Origin: Gloeothece verrucosa PCC 7822
Lineage (GTDB): Bacteria > Cyanobacteriota > Cyanobacteriia > Cyanobacteriales > Microcystaceae
Reading direction: 5' to 3'
DNA length: 64,000 nt
NCBI RefSeq assembly: GCF_000147335.1
Contig: NC_014501.1
Location: forward strand, 4,170,001 to 4,234,000
Shown here: piece after piece, positions 44,034 to 52,919 of the stretch
Layout: every line of letters starts with the position of its first letter
Position numbering within the stretch: the stretch's first letter is position 1
Position numbers and translations under genes: made by a program
Notes under the pieces: generated by a model
Seen by the model: the letters and a program-made list of their open reading frames with translations, nothing else
Databases searched by the model: none
Told to the model about the DNA's origin: nothing

Positions 44034-46163
44034 ATGAATAATCAGCAACCCCCCTTTCGCCATATCCTTTTGATCGAGGACCAAAAAGCTCGACGGATTA
44101 TTGCTTTAGAAGAAAAAACCTACACCATCGGGCGGGAGTCAAGCAATGATATTGTAGTTTACGAGCGAGTCGTATCTCGTCAGCATGCGACGTTGTTGCA
44201 GGTGAAAAAAAACCCTAATGGAGAAAAATATTCCTATCGGATCGTCGATGGAGATTTACAAGGCAATAGAAGTACCAATGGCTTAATCATTAATGGACGA
44301 GATTGCCAATCTCATGACTTACAACATGGAGATATAATTTTCTTTGGCGGACAGGCTAAGGCGAGTTATTATATTCTGACCAGATCTTTAGAAATTGCTT
44401 TATTTAACCCAGTGGAGCCAAATTCTTTCAGTGATCTGTTCGAGCATCAAATTTTGTGTGAGGATAATACTTCAACGATTGTTTATGACGATGACGATCA
44501 CGAGCAATTTCAACAAGACGATTTAACAAGATTAGCCTCTTTTCCCGAATTAAGCCCTAATCCTATTATTGAAATTAATTTTCAAGGAAAAATAACTTAT
44601 ATTAATCCTGCGGCTTATCTTAAATTTAGCAATCTTCAAGAGCTACAACTGTCTCATCCTATTTTATCTGATTTGCTCGAGCAAAGCAAGAATACTCAGG
44701 GGAATTTGTTATTACGAGAAGTGCAAGTTGAGGAGCAAGTGTTTGAACAATACGTTCATTATCTGCCCAACAATAAACTGATTAGAAGTTATATTTTTGA
44801 TATTACCGAGCGAAAACACTCAGAGCAACAACTGAAATATCAAGCCTTTCATGATTTGCTCACCGGATTACCAAACCGGGCTTGGTTTAATCAACAATTA
44901 AATTTAGCCCTCAGTAATGCCAAACGGCAACAAGTTCCCCTGGCAATCTTATTTTTAGATTTAGATGGCTTTAAAAATATCAACGATACTTTAGGTCATT
45001 CCTTTGGGGATCAAGTCTTACAAAACTTCGCTAAACGTCTGACAGGCAGTATTCGGGCAGGTGATACCGTATGCCGTTGGGGGGGAGATGAATTTGTGAT
45101 TCTGCTGCCTTATGTTCCTCATTCAGAAGATACCATTAAACTCGCTCAACGACTTCTAGAAATTCTCAAGCAACCTTTTGAAATTCAAAAACAACAATTC
45201 TATATTAAAACTAGCATGGGAATTGCTCTCTATCCTCACGATGGCGAAGATGCAGAAACTTTGTTAAAAAATGCTGATGCCGCCCTTTATCGGGCAAAAG
45301 AACGAGGACGTAATCATTATCAATTTTATAGCTCAACCATGACTTCTAAGGCTTCTTTGGTATTGAAACTAGAAAATCTTTTACATCAAGCTTTAGACAA
45401 TGAAGAATTATCTTTACATTATCAGCCGCAAGTTAATCTCAAAACTGGAGAAATCACGGGAATGGAGGCACTCTTACGCTGGTATCATCCAGAATTAGGG
45501 CAAGTTTCTCCAGCTAAATTAATTCCTTTGGCAGAACAAACTGATTTAATTATTCCCATTGGTCAATGGGTACTCCATACCGCCTGTGAACAAAGTTTAG
45601 CTTGGCAAAAATCTGGGCTAAAACCCATGCCGATCGCCGTCAATTTTTCTCCTCGTCAGTTTCAACAACCTAATTTAGTTTCAATGGTTACTGAGGTGTT
45701 GCAGGAAACTGGGTTCCCACCCGATTTACTCGAGGTAGAAATTACCGAATCTACCATTATGCAAAATGAGGATTTTGCCCGCCAAGCTTTACAGGAATTG
45801 CGACAGATGGGAGTTCATATTTCTTTAGATGATTTTGGCACTGGTTACTCTTCTCTTTCTTACCTGCAAAAATTTCCTTTTAATACTTTAAAAATTGATC
45901 AGTGTTTTATCCAATCTTTAAGTGATCGTCCTCAAGATTTAGCCATTATTTCAGCCATGATTACCTTGGGAAATCATTTACAATTAAGAGTGATCGCTGA
46001 AGGGGTAGAAACGCTCCAACAATTAGAACTTTTGCAGCGTCTTCACTGCGAGGAAGTCCAAGGTTTTTGGTTTAGCCGCCCTCTTAAAGCTGAAGATGCT
46101 ACTAAACTCTTAGAGCAACATTGCCTATTAGGAGGGGATTTTTATGATCTTGAGAAAGACTAA
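44034..46163 (+). CDS. FHA-PAS-GGDEF-EAL signalling protein
   Basis: 709 residues. FHA at the N-terminus (YTIGRESSNDIVVYE, RVVSRQHATLL, STNGLIIN), one PAS-like region near 180-265 (NPIIEINFQGKITYIN), then GGDEF with an intact motif RWGGDEFVILL (about 350-354) and an RxxD site (RAGD). EAL motif at about 478 (MEALLRWYHP), ITESTIM, LDDFGTGYSS, LKIDQCF and AEGVET all intact. Both synthesis and breakdown of c-di-GMP are chemically possible. Starts 106 bp after the previous paralogue. The FHA domain may couple activity to serine/threonine kinases. Confidence 0.9.
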   Translation: MNNQQPPFRHILLIEDQKARRIIALEEKTYTIGRESSNDIVVYERVVSRQHATLLQVKKNPNGEKYSYRIVDGDLQGNRSTNGLIINGRDCQSHDLQHGDIIFFGGQAKASYYILTRSLEIALFNPVEPNSFSDLFEHQILCEDNTSTIVYDDDDHEQFQQDDLTRLASFPELSPNPIIEINFQGKITYINPAAYLKFSNLQELQLSHPILSDLLEQSKNTQGNLLLREVQVEEQVFEQYVHYLPNNKLIRSYIFDITERKHSEQQLKYQAFHDLLTGLPNRAWFNQQLNLALSNAKRQQVPLAILFLDLDGFKNINDTLGHSFGDQVLQNFAKRLTGSIRAGDTVCRWGGDEFVILLPYVPHSEDTIKLAQRLLEILKQPFEIQKQQFYIKTSMGIALYPHDGEDAETLLKNADAALYRAKERGRNHYQFYSSTMTSKASLVLKLENLLHQALDNEELSLHYQPQVNLKTGEITGMEALLRWYHPELGQVSPAKLIPLAEQTDLIIPIGQWVLHTACEQSLAWQKSGLKPMPIAVNFSPRQFQQPNLVSMVTEVLQETGFPPDLLEVEITESTIMQNEDFARQALQELRQMGVHISLDDFGTGYSSLSYLQKFPFNTLKIDQCFIQSLSDRPQDLAIISAMITLGNHLQLRVIAEGVETLQQLELLQRLHCEEVQGFWFSRPLKAEDATKLLEQHCLLGGDFYDLEKD

Positions 46164-46255
46164 CATAAAGCTTTTGGGTAAGGAGTTAATTATTATTTTT
46201 ATTGCTATTTAATGAACTTAATATAATTTAATTTTGAGTATTATTGAGGAAAACA

Positions 46256-48079
46256 ATGTCATTAGCTAAAAGCCAATTTGCTATTCAACATCTATTAATT
46301 ATTGAAGAGTCTAAAATCCGAAGAAGCATCAAACTCGAAGACTTCCAATATTCTTTGGGAAGACAAGCTTCTAATAATATTGTTATTAAATCTCAGCAAG
46401 TTTCTCGAAAACACGCCACTTTTTTGAGAAAATCTAACCAAAAAAATCAATATTCTTATTGGATTTTTGATGGAGATTTAGAAGGGAATAAAAGTCATAA
46501 CGGCATTTATATTAATGGAGAAAAATGTTTAATTCATGAATTAAAAGATGGAGATTTAATTAATTTTGGCTGTGAAGTTAATGCAAGTTATCATGTTTTA
46601 TATAATTCCGATAAATCTTCTAATTTAGCTAATTTTTTAACTTCTCATAAACAGGAAGTCCTAGAAAGTGAAGACAAATTAACTTTTCCTAATGCCGAAT
46701 CCAAAGAACCTACAAGTTTTTTATTTATTTCAGAACCCCATCTAGCGGTCAGTAGTGAAGATACGTTATCTGAAGAAACTTATCTTGATCCTTTAACTCA
46801 ACTTCCTAACCGTAATTTATTCCATGAATATCTATCCATCGCTATAGGAAATGCTCGACAAAATAAAAAACCTCTGGCAATATTGTATTTGGATATCGAG
46901 CAACTAAAAGATCTTAACGAACGCTGGGGAAATTTGATTGGAGATCAAGTTTTACAAGAGTTGGCAAAACAGTTAAAAAGTTGTTTACGGTCAGGAGATA
47001 TTGTTGCTCGTTGGGGAGGAGATGAATTTACGATTCTTATACCTCACATAAACCGAGTAGAAGACCTGCCAAACATTTGTCAACGGATTCTTAATTCTGT
47101 GACACAACCGATCTCTTTAGAAAGACATTTAATTAATATTAAAATTAATATGGGATCGGCGATTTATCCTGAACATGGAACTGAAGAAACGCTGCTATTG
47201 CAAAAAGCCGAGGCGAATTTAGAAGAAAATAAACAAAAATCTCAAGAGACAATTTGTGTAAAAAAACAACAAATTTATCAACAAAAATCTCAAGCAGAAA
47301 AAATAAAATTCATGGTAAAAAAAGCTGTTATAAATCAGGATTTTTTGATTTATTATCAGCCACAAATCAATATTAAAACCAATAAAATTGAGGGAGTAGA
47401 AGCCCTTTTACGTTGGCATCATCCTGAGTTTGGTTCTATCGCTCCTAATCAATTTATTCCTTGGGTTGAAAAACTTGATTTAGTAATACCTTTGACAGAA
47501 TGGTTCATAGAAAAAGTTGCACGACAACATCAAGCCTGGCGAGCAAGCGACTTTTCTTTTATTCCTATATCAATTAACTTATCTTCTCATCAATTACAAG
47601 CTCCGACTCTGTTAAGTATCCTCAATCAGAACTTTTTAAGTATAGGTCTAGAGGGGAATTTATTGATTGTAGAAATTACTGAAAAAACCCTACAAGAAAA
47701 TCCCCAAAATGTTTTTAGATTATTACATGAGTTAAAACAGCTAGGGATCAAAGCCTGTATAGATGATTTTGGCTCAGGAACTACCTCGGCAAGACATTTA
47801 CAACAATTCCCTTTTACTCAAGTTAAAATTGCTCAATCTCTTCTTCAAAATTTGGAAAAATATCCCGAAGAAATATCCATGATTGCTGCGGTGATTGCTT
47901 TAGGACATACCTTTAAACTAAAAGTGATTGCTGAAGGTGTAGAAACTGAAAACCAACTCGATATTTTACGCAAGCTTGACTGTGATATGATCCAAGGATA
48001 TGTATTTAGTAAACCTCTTAATGAAATAGAGGCGACTCAATTTTTGTCATTTTATAGTGATGATCAAAACAAAAGTTAA
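46256..48079 (+). CDS. FHA-GGDEF-EAL signalling protein
   Basis: 607 residues from the ATG at 46256, preceded by GAGGA as ribosome-binding site (the frame opens earlier at a TTG). FHA domain first (YSLGRQASNNIVIKS, QVSRKHATFL, SHNGIYING), no PAS region, then GGDEF with intact RWGGDEFTIL (about 254-258) and RxxD (RSGD). The EAL motif is at about 382 (VEALLRWHHP); ITEKTLQ and AEGVET are present, but LDDFGTG is IDDFGSGTTS and KIDxxF is KIAQSL, so phosphodiesterase activity may be reduced. It is the most diverged of the three. Confidence 0.9.
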   Translation: MSLAKSQFAIQHLLIIEESKIRRSIKLEDFQYSLGRQASNNIVIKSQQVSRKHATFLRKSNQKNQYSYWIFDGDLEGNKSHNGIYINGEKCLIHELKDGDLINFGCEVNASYHVLYNSDKSSNLANFLTSHKQEVLESEDKLTFPNAESKEPTSFLFISEPHLAVSSEDTLSEETYLDPLTQLPNRNLFHEYLSIAIGNARQNKKPLAILYLDIEQLKDLNERWGNLIGDQVLQELAKQLKSCLRSGDIVARWGGDEFTILIPHINRVEDLPNICQRILNSVTQPISLERHLINIKINMGSAIYPEHGTEETLLLQKAEANLEENKQKSQETICVKKQQIYQQKSQAEKIKFMVKKAVINQDFLIYYQPQINIKTNKIEGVEALLRWHHPEFGSIAPNQFIPWVEKLDLVIPLTEWFIEKVARQHQAWRASDFSFIPISINLSSHQLQAPTLLSILNQNFLSIGLEGNLLIVEITEKTLQENPQNVFRLLHELKQLGIKACIDDFGSGTTSARHLQQFPFTQVKIAQSLLQNLEKYPEEISMIAAVIALGHTFKLKVIAEGVETENQLDILRKLDCDMIQGYVFSKPLNEIEATQFLSFYSDDQNKS

Positions 48080-48123
48080 CTCGGCTCAATTTTTATACCT
48101 AATTATGACCACCTAGTTACTGA

Positions 48124-48648
48124 CTAATTTTTGACTAAATACCATACTTTTGAATGATCTCGACGACGAGCAAAGACTTTGGCGGCAAAGTCAACCATCT
48201 CCTCTGTTCCTTCCACAACGAGAATATATTTACCTCGACAGAAAAACTTTTGAAAAAATTGCTCACACTCCCGAGAAAAACTGAAAATTTCAGGTTCAAA
48301 ATGAGAAAAAATATTTAATTGGGATAACCAGTTATGACGCTCTATATTTCGAGCCATTAAAGTTAATGAGTTTAAAGGAAAACCCGCATTAGTTAGGTCT
48401 TCGAGCGCTACTCGAACATCCCGGTGATGAAAAAATACTCCTACAGTTATCTTGTCTAGGAATGTCTGAGCTTTTAACTTAGAGGAATGAGCCGCCACTT
48501 GTGATTGAATTTCTCTTGGCTGATGAGTGAGTTGGTTTTTAGGCACATGAGTTAATTCTGGCTTTTGAAAATTGCGCTCGGCTTCTCTTAAGTTAAAAAG
48601 GGTAAATAAATTATCTAGCCAGTGGAGGGAGAAAGAGTTAATCATCAT
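48124..48648 (-). CDS. General-stress-protein-17M-like domain protein
   Basis: 174 residues. The N-terminal 65 are probably disordered. From about 67 the ITVGVFFHHRDVRVALEDL and NAGFPLNSLTLMARN stretch resembles the small alpha/beta domain of YflT/GSP17M proteins, and the C-terminal part (YILVVEGTEEMVDFAAKVF) is like the matching half. Function of the domain is not established. Starts MM at 48646-48648 or the next codon. Convergent with the FHA-GGDEF-EAL gene (44-bp spacer). Confidence 0.65.
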   Translation of the reverse strand: MMINSFSLHWLDNLFTLFNLREAERNFQKPELTHVPKNQLTHQPREIQSQVAAHSSKLKAQTFLDKITVGVFFHHRDVRVALEDLTNAGFPLNSLTLMARNIERHNWLSQLNIFSHFEPEIFSFSRECEQFFQKFFCRGKYILVVEGTEEMVDFAAKVFARRRDHSKVWYLVKN

Positions 48649-48789
48649 ACCTATTCTAATTCAGCTTAATCTTTACTGTAGCGGCTCGATATGTCATGCT
48701 CATGACAGAGCTATGGCAAGTCTTTGTCAAAAACAGCTTGATAAATTCTGCTATGGCATCCTTTAATCGTCATAGAGACTTTTAGCTAC

Positions 48790-49668
48790 TTATATAGCTT
48801 GGCGATAGGCATTAGGAGCAATAGAAGCATCGCTATAAAGATCATTTTTTCCTTCTACGCTGTAGCGATAGGCGGCAAAAGCATAAATCTGACTGCATAG
48901 AGCATTAAAAACTTGAGAAAGGATCACCGCCAGAAAAATAATTGCCCAACCCAAAATCAGAAGTGTTGAATGTTTCCCCATCATACCCATGATTAACAGG
49001 GGAATACCTATCAAAAAAACCAGGGGAACAATCGTCACGACTAACACCGGCGTAATATTGTTTGTTTCTGATAAATTTTTTCCCCAAGTTTCAGTTATAA
49101 TTTTTATCGCTCTATGTCTAGCTTTTTCATAATGTAAGTTTTCAGAAACCATAATCGGTAAACACATATTTAACTGAAGAGTAAGAGGTAGTCCTTTGCG
49201 CTTTACAGAAATTTTTTGAATGATCATCGGCGCAATAATCAGCCCAAAAACTAAATTGAGAGTCATATTAAAAATTAAATAAATTAATTGAATAATACTA
49301 CAAACCAAAGAATAAATTACTATATCAGCACTGATTTTGAAAGTTTTCCTAACGCCTTGAAACCCTGAAATCGGTTGCCCTTCTAAGAAGCCCCGTAACA
49401 GATAAAGAAAAGCAGCATTAAAAAAGTTACTTATGAGAGTAACTGTGAAAAAAAGCACATACATCATCAAAATAGTCTGTATTTTTTCTAGCCTTTTATC
49501 AGTTAGGGAAAAAATCTGAGGGACAAAAGGCAACAATCCACAAAAAGCAATGAGTAAAGAAATTATTAAGGGAAGCCCCCAAAAAAATTTCCCCTGAGCG
49601 GTTGGACGATTGAGAATCGCTAAAGTTTCAAAAAAAAAACGCCAGCTTTTCAATATTATTTTTTGCAT
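48790..49668 (-). CDS. Six-helix membrane protein, DUF6159-like
   Basis: 292 residues with about six hydrophobic segments. A conserved-looking FFNAAFLYLLRGFLEGQP and IITETWGKNLSETNNI between helices, and SQVFNALCSQIYAFAAYRYSVEG near the end, resemble DUF6159-type integral membrane proteins, which have no assigned function. ATG at 49666-49668. 195-bp divergent spacer from the UPF0104 gene. The spacer is AT-rich with tandem ctacaaaa/ctataaaa stretches but no further gene. Confidence 0.55.
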   Translation of the reverse strand: MQKIILKSWRFFFETLAILNRPTAQGKFFWGLPLIISLLIAFCGLLPFVPQIFSLTDKRLEKIQTILMMYVLFFTVTLISNFFNAAFLYLLRGFLEGQPISGFQGVRKTFKISADIVIYSLVCSIIQLIYLIFNMTLNLVFGLIIAPMIIQKISVKRKGLPLTLQLNMCLPIMVSENLHYEKARHRAIKIITETWGKNLSETNNITPVLVVTIVPLVFLIGIPLLIMGMMGKHSTLLILGWAIIFLAVILSQVFNALCSQIYAFAAYRYSVEGKNDLYSDASIAPNAYRQAI

Positions 49669-49862
49669 AAATCGTTTGTTAATAATTAATTTTTTTGTTT
49701 TTGCTGATCAAGTAGTATTATATGACAAATTAACCTTAAAATCATTACAAAACTATAAAAAGCTACAAAAAAATACAAAATTTGCCCATGAGCAAATCCT
49801 CTTGAGCAGATTTAACATTTATGGTATGTTCAGTAATTTTGTTGTGTTTATAAAATTTACTC

Positions 49863-50792
49863 ATGACTCGTATTCGCCAACTGCTGCCCATTGTTTTTGC
49901 CCTACTCTTGTTTGCCGTCTCAATATGGGCCATTAGTCAAGAACTGCATCACTATAGTTTTCAGTATATTTGGCAGAACTTGCAAGCCATTCCCAAAAGC
50001 CGCAAGTCAGCAGCCATCACTCTGACTGCCTTGGGTTACTTAACCATGACGGGTTATGATTTACTCGGTTTTCACTACATTAACCAAGTTTTAGCCGCCA
50101 AAAAAATTGCTTTTACCTCGTTTATTAGCTACGCGGTCGGAAATACCATTGGATTTACAGCCTTTTCGGGGACAGCTATCCGCTATCGTTTCTATGGTGC
50201 TTGGGGAGTATCTAAAATCAAAATTGCCAAACTGATTGTTTTTACTCATTTAACCTTTTGGTTAGGACTGTTAGCCGTCAGTGGGACAGTTTTTTTAGTA
50301 GATCCGCTCACCCTTCCCAAAATTCTGAAATTACCGTTTGACTCAGTTCATCCTATCGGCTTAATTTTTTTGCTCTTGGTGGGACTGTATTTCGTCTTGA
50401 GTCTCAAGTGGAAAAAAGCAATTAAAATTGGCTCAGAGTTATTTGCTTTTCCCTCTTCTATTATTTCCCTGAGTTTAATTGCCTTGTCAGCTATTGATTG
50501 GGGAATTGCCGCCGCCACTCTTTATTTGTTACTTCCTAGTGATCCGTCTTTGACTTATGCAGGGTTTTTTGGCATTTATATTTTAGCCTTAACAGCAGGA
50601 TTAATTAGCACTGTTCCTGGGGGTTTAGGGGTTTTTGAAACGGTGGTTTTATGGTTGCGTCCTCCTTCTCTGTCAGCACCAGAAGTTTTAGGCGCATTAT
50701 TGGCTTATCGAGTCATTTACTTTTATCTTCCTCTGCTCGTTGCTTTGGGGTTATTTGTTGGGCAAGAGTTATTCAAGCGGCGGGTTTCTTGA
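49863..50792 (+). CDS. UPF0104/YbhN-like (lysylphosphatidylglycerol synthetase TM) membrane protein
   Basis: 309 residues, about eight membrane helices. GNTIGFTAFSGTAIRYRFYGAWGVSKIKIAKLIVF and STVPGGLGVFETVVLWL are signatures of the LPG-synthase/YbhN transmembrane family, whose PGGxGxxE segment is nearly invariant. It lacks the cytosolic transferase domain of MprF, so it is a membrane-only member, possibly a lipid flippase or transporter; that is inference. ATG at 49863. Confidence 0.85.
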   Translation: MTRIRQLLPIVFALLLFAVSIWAISQELHHYSFQYIWQNLQAIPKSRKSAAITLTALGYLTMTGYDLLGFHYINQVLAAKKIAFTSFISYAVGNTIGFTAFSGTAIRYRFYGAWGVSKIKIAKLIVFTHLTFWLGLLAVSGTVFLVDPLTLPKILKLPFDSVHPIGLIFLLLVGLYFVLSLKWKKAIKIGSELFAFPSSIISLSLIALSAIDWGIAAATLYLLLPSDPSLTYAGFFGIYILALTAGLISTVPGGLGVFETVVLWLRPPSLSAPEVLGALLAYRVIYFYLPLLVALGLFVGQELFKRRVS

Positions 50793-50808
50793 TTTAACGT
50801 TATTTCTC

Positions 50809-52227
50809 TCATACTTGTCGGAGAAAATTAAAGATTTTTGCTAATAAGTTTTGTAATCTTGTATTTTGAGCATATTTTTGTTTAGTTAATAGCAGTGCGG
50901 CTTTGCTGTTTACTTCAGAGAGAGTGGGATAAACATGAATGCCGCTTAGAGCAGAGACTTTTAATTGATTCGACATCGCTAAAACAATTTCATGAATGAG
51001 TTCTCCAGCCGATGAACCCACCAGATGAGCGCCAATAATTTCCCCATTACGGCGAGTAATAATTTTCGCAAAACCGGCGATTTTTCCTTCGGCTTGAGCG
51101 CGGTCTACATCGGCAAAGGCTTGTTTTAATACATAAATATCATCATATTTTTTCCTCGCTTCTGCTTCTGTTAAGCCAATCCTAGCCAATTCTGGATCAG
51201 TAAAGGTTGCCCAAGGAATAACCCGATAATCAACTTTTTTAAGCGGAAAAAATAGTGCATTGGGAATAATAACACTCGCTTGATAAGCGGCAACATGAGT
51301 AAATTGATAACCCCCAAGCACATCGCCACAAGCATAAATGCGTGAATTAGTGGTTTGCAGTTTTTCATTGACATGAATTCCTTTTTGATCATAGTCAACA
51401 CCAGCCACTTCTAAATTGAGAGATTCCAGATTAGGGCTACGTCCTGCCGCTACTAAAATTTCATCAACCCCGATTTTTTCATTGCCCATCGAGACATATT
51501 TTTTTCCCTCAATCACTTCTACCTTTTCTACTCGAGAATTTTTAATTAGATGGATGCCCTCGGATATAAATTGAGTTTCAACGATGGCTGCGGCTTCGGG
51601 GTCTTCTTTCGGTAAAATTTGCTCACGACTGGAAATCAAGGTTACTTTACTGCCGAGACGATGAAACGCCTGTCCTAATTCACAGCCAATAGGACCGGCT
51701 CCGATAATGGCTAAAGACTCGGGACGTTCAGTTATCGAGAAAACCTGCTCATTGGTTAAAAAACCGGCTTCAGACAGTCCAGGTATCGAGGGAATAGCAG
51801 GACGAGAACCAGTAGCAATGACAAACGCCCTAGCGGTCAATTTTCGTCCGTTAACTTCAAACGTGCGCTGATCGATAAATTGCCCACTGCCAAAAATGAC
51901 CTCTACCCCTAACCCTCGAAAACGTTCTGGCGAGTCATAGGGTTCAATGGTTGCAATAACCGTTTGCACGTGACCCATTGCTTGAGCGAAATTAATCTCC
52001 ACAGCATCGGTATAAATGCCAAATTGTTGACTATGTTTGACCTGATACGCTAACCGAGCCGCTTCTATCAAGGATTTACTGGGGACACATCCATACCAAA
52101 GACAATCTCCGCCGAGTTGATGTTTTTCCACGAGAGCGACTTTAGCCTTTAGTTGGGCAGCCGCACTAGCCACCACTAAGCCGCCTGAGCCGCCACCAAT
52201 AATTACGATATCGTAGTCCACAGCCAT
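50809..52227 (-). CDS. MerA/dihydrolipoamide-dehydrogenase-like flavoprotein disulfide reductase
   Basis: 472 residues. FAD-binding IIGGGSGGLVVASAAAQL, redox-active disulfide GGDCLWYGCVPSKSL (about residues 38-52), NAD(P)-binding AIIGAGPIGCELGQAF and second FAD motif IYACGDVLGG, then a C-terminal dimer domain with HVYPTLSEVN. It has no N-terminal MerA heavy-metal domain and no C-terminal vicinal cysteine pair, so mercury reduction is not assured; the substrate is unknown. The C-terminal tail (FLRQV) is basic. ATG at 52225-52227. Confidence 0.85.
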   Translation of the reverse strand: MAVDYDIVIIGGGSGGLVVASAAAQLKAKVALVEKHQLGGDCLWYGCVPSKSLIEAARLAYQVKHSQQFGIYTDAVEINFAQAMGHVQTVIATIEPYDSPERFRGLGVEVIFGSGQFIDQRTFEVNGRKLTARAFVIATGSRPAIPSIPGLSEAGFLTNEQVFSITERPESLAIIGAGPIGCELGQAFHRLGSKVTLISSREQILPKEDPEAAAIVETQFISEGIHLIKNSRVEKVEVIEGKKYVSMGNEKIGVDEILVAAGRSPNLESLNLEVAGVDYDQKGIHVNEKLQTTNSRIYACGDVLGGYQFTHVAAYQASVIIPNALFFPLKKVDYRVIPWATFTDPELARIGLTEAEARKKYDDIYVLKQAFADVDRAQAEGKIAGFAKIITRRNGEIIGAHLVGSSAGELIHEIVLAMSNQLKVSALSGIHVYPTLSEVNSKAALLLTKQKYAQNTRLQNLLAKIFNFLRQV

Positions 52228-52447
52228 AATTTTCGGGATTTTCTCGAGATTTTAGATAAAGTCTTTACACCCTATTGATCTTCTTAGATTGTCTTCAAGT
52301 TTGAGCGGTTAATTAACTATTATAATGGGAATTGGATTTAAAAAGCTTAAGCCAATCTTTATTCACCATTTTGCTTTTTGAAAATCTATCCTTAGTCATA
52401 ACCTTAAACTGCAATCAGTTAGGGTCGTTAGTAAAGAGTTAAAAATA

Positions 52448-52861
52448 ATGAGCAGAGAGTGGATCTTGCCCACCCTTGGGGCCTTTATTTCTTGGGGACT
52501 TTGGAGTTTTATCCCTAAAATAACCACCCAATATATTAAGCCTAAAAGTGCGATTATTTATGAAGTCATGGGCATGATGATTTTAGGTATAATAATCTTA
52601 TTTAGTTTGCAGTTTGAAGTAGAAACTCATCCGAAGGGAATTCTCTTAGCAATAATTACAGGAATATTAGGTTTTTTGGGGGCTTTTTGTTTTCTGAATG
52701 CTGTCTCTAAAGGTCCCGTTACCTTAGTCGCCACTGTATCGGCTCTTTATCCCCTGGTGAGCGTTGTTTTAGCCATACTGATTTTAGGCGAAACCCTGAC
52801 GGTTAAACAAATCATTGGGGTTGGTTTGGCGGTTTTCGCCATGATTTTGATCACGGCTTAA
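52448..52861 (+). CDS. EamA/DMT-family transporter, single-domain
   Basis: 137 residues with four to five hydrophobic helices and one EamA unit: GAFISWGLWSFIPK, FCFLNAVSKGPVTLVATVSALYPLVSVVLAILILGETL. Usual DMT transporters have two such units and about 300 residues; single units act as dimers in small multidrug resistance-like pairs. No second unit is next to it, so homodimerisation is possible. ATG at 52448, 220-bp spacer from the flavoprotein gene. Confidence 0.8.
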   Translation: MSREWILPTLGAFISWGLWSFIPKITTQYIKPKSAIIYEVMGMMILGIIILFSLQFEVETHPKGILLAIITGILGFLGAFCFLNAVSKGPVTLVATVSALYPLVSVVLAILILGETLTVKQIIGVGLAVFAMILITA

Positions 52862-52919
52862 AAATCGGCAATGTAGCTCATACAATTTGGCTAAAAAGCC
52901 TTCAGAATTAACATTTAGT

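Noticed and set aside
50809..52227. Mercuric reductase as a firm call
   Set aside because: No heavy-metal-binding N-terminal domain, no C-terminal cysteine pair and no mer genes nearby; kept as MerA-like flavoprotein only.
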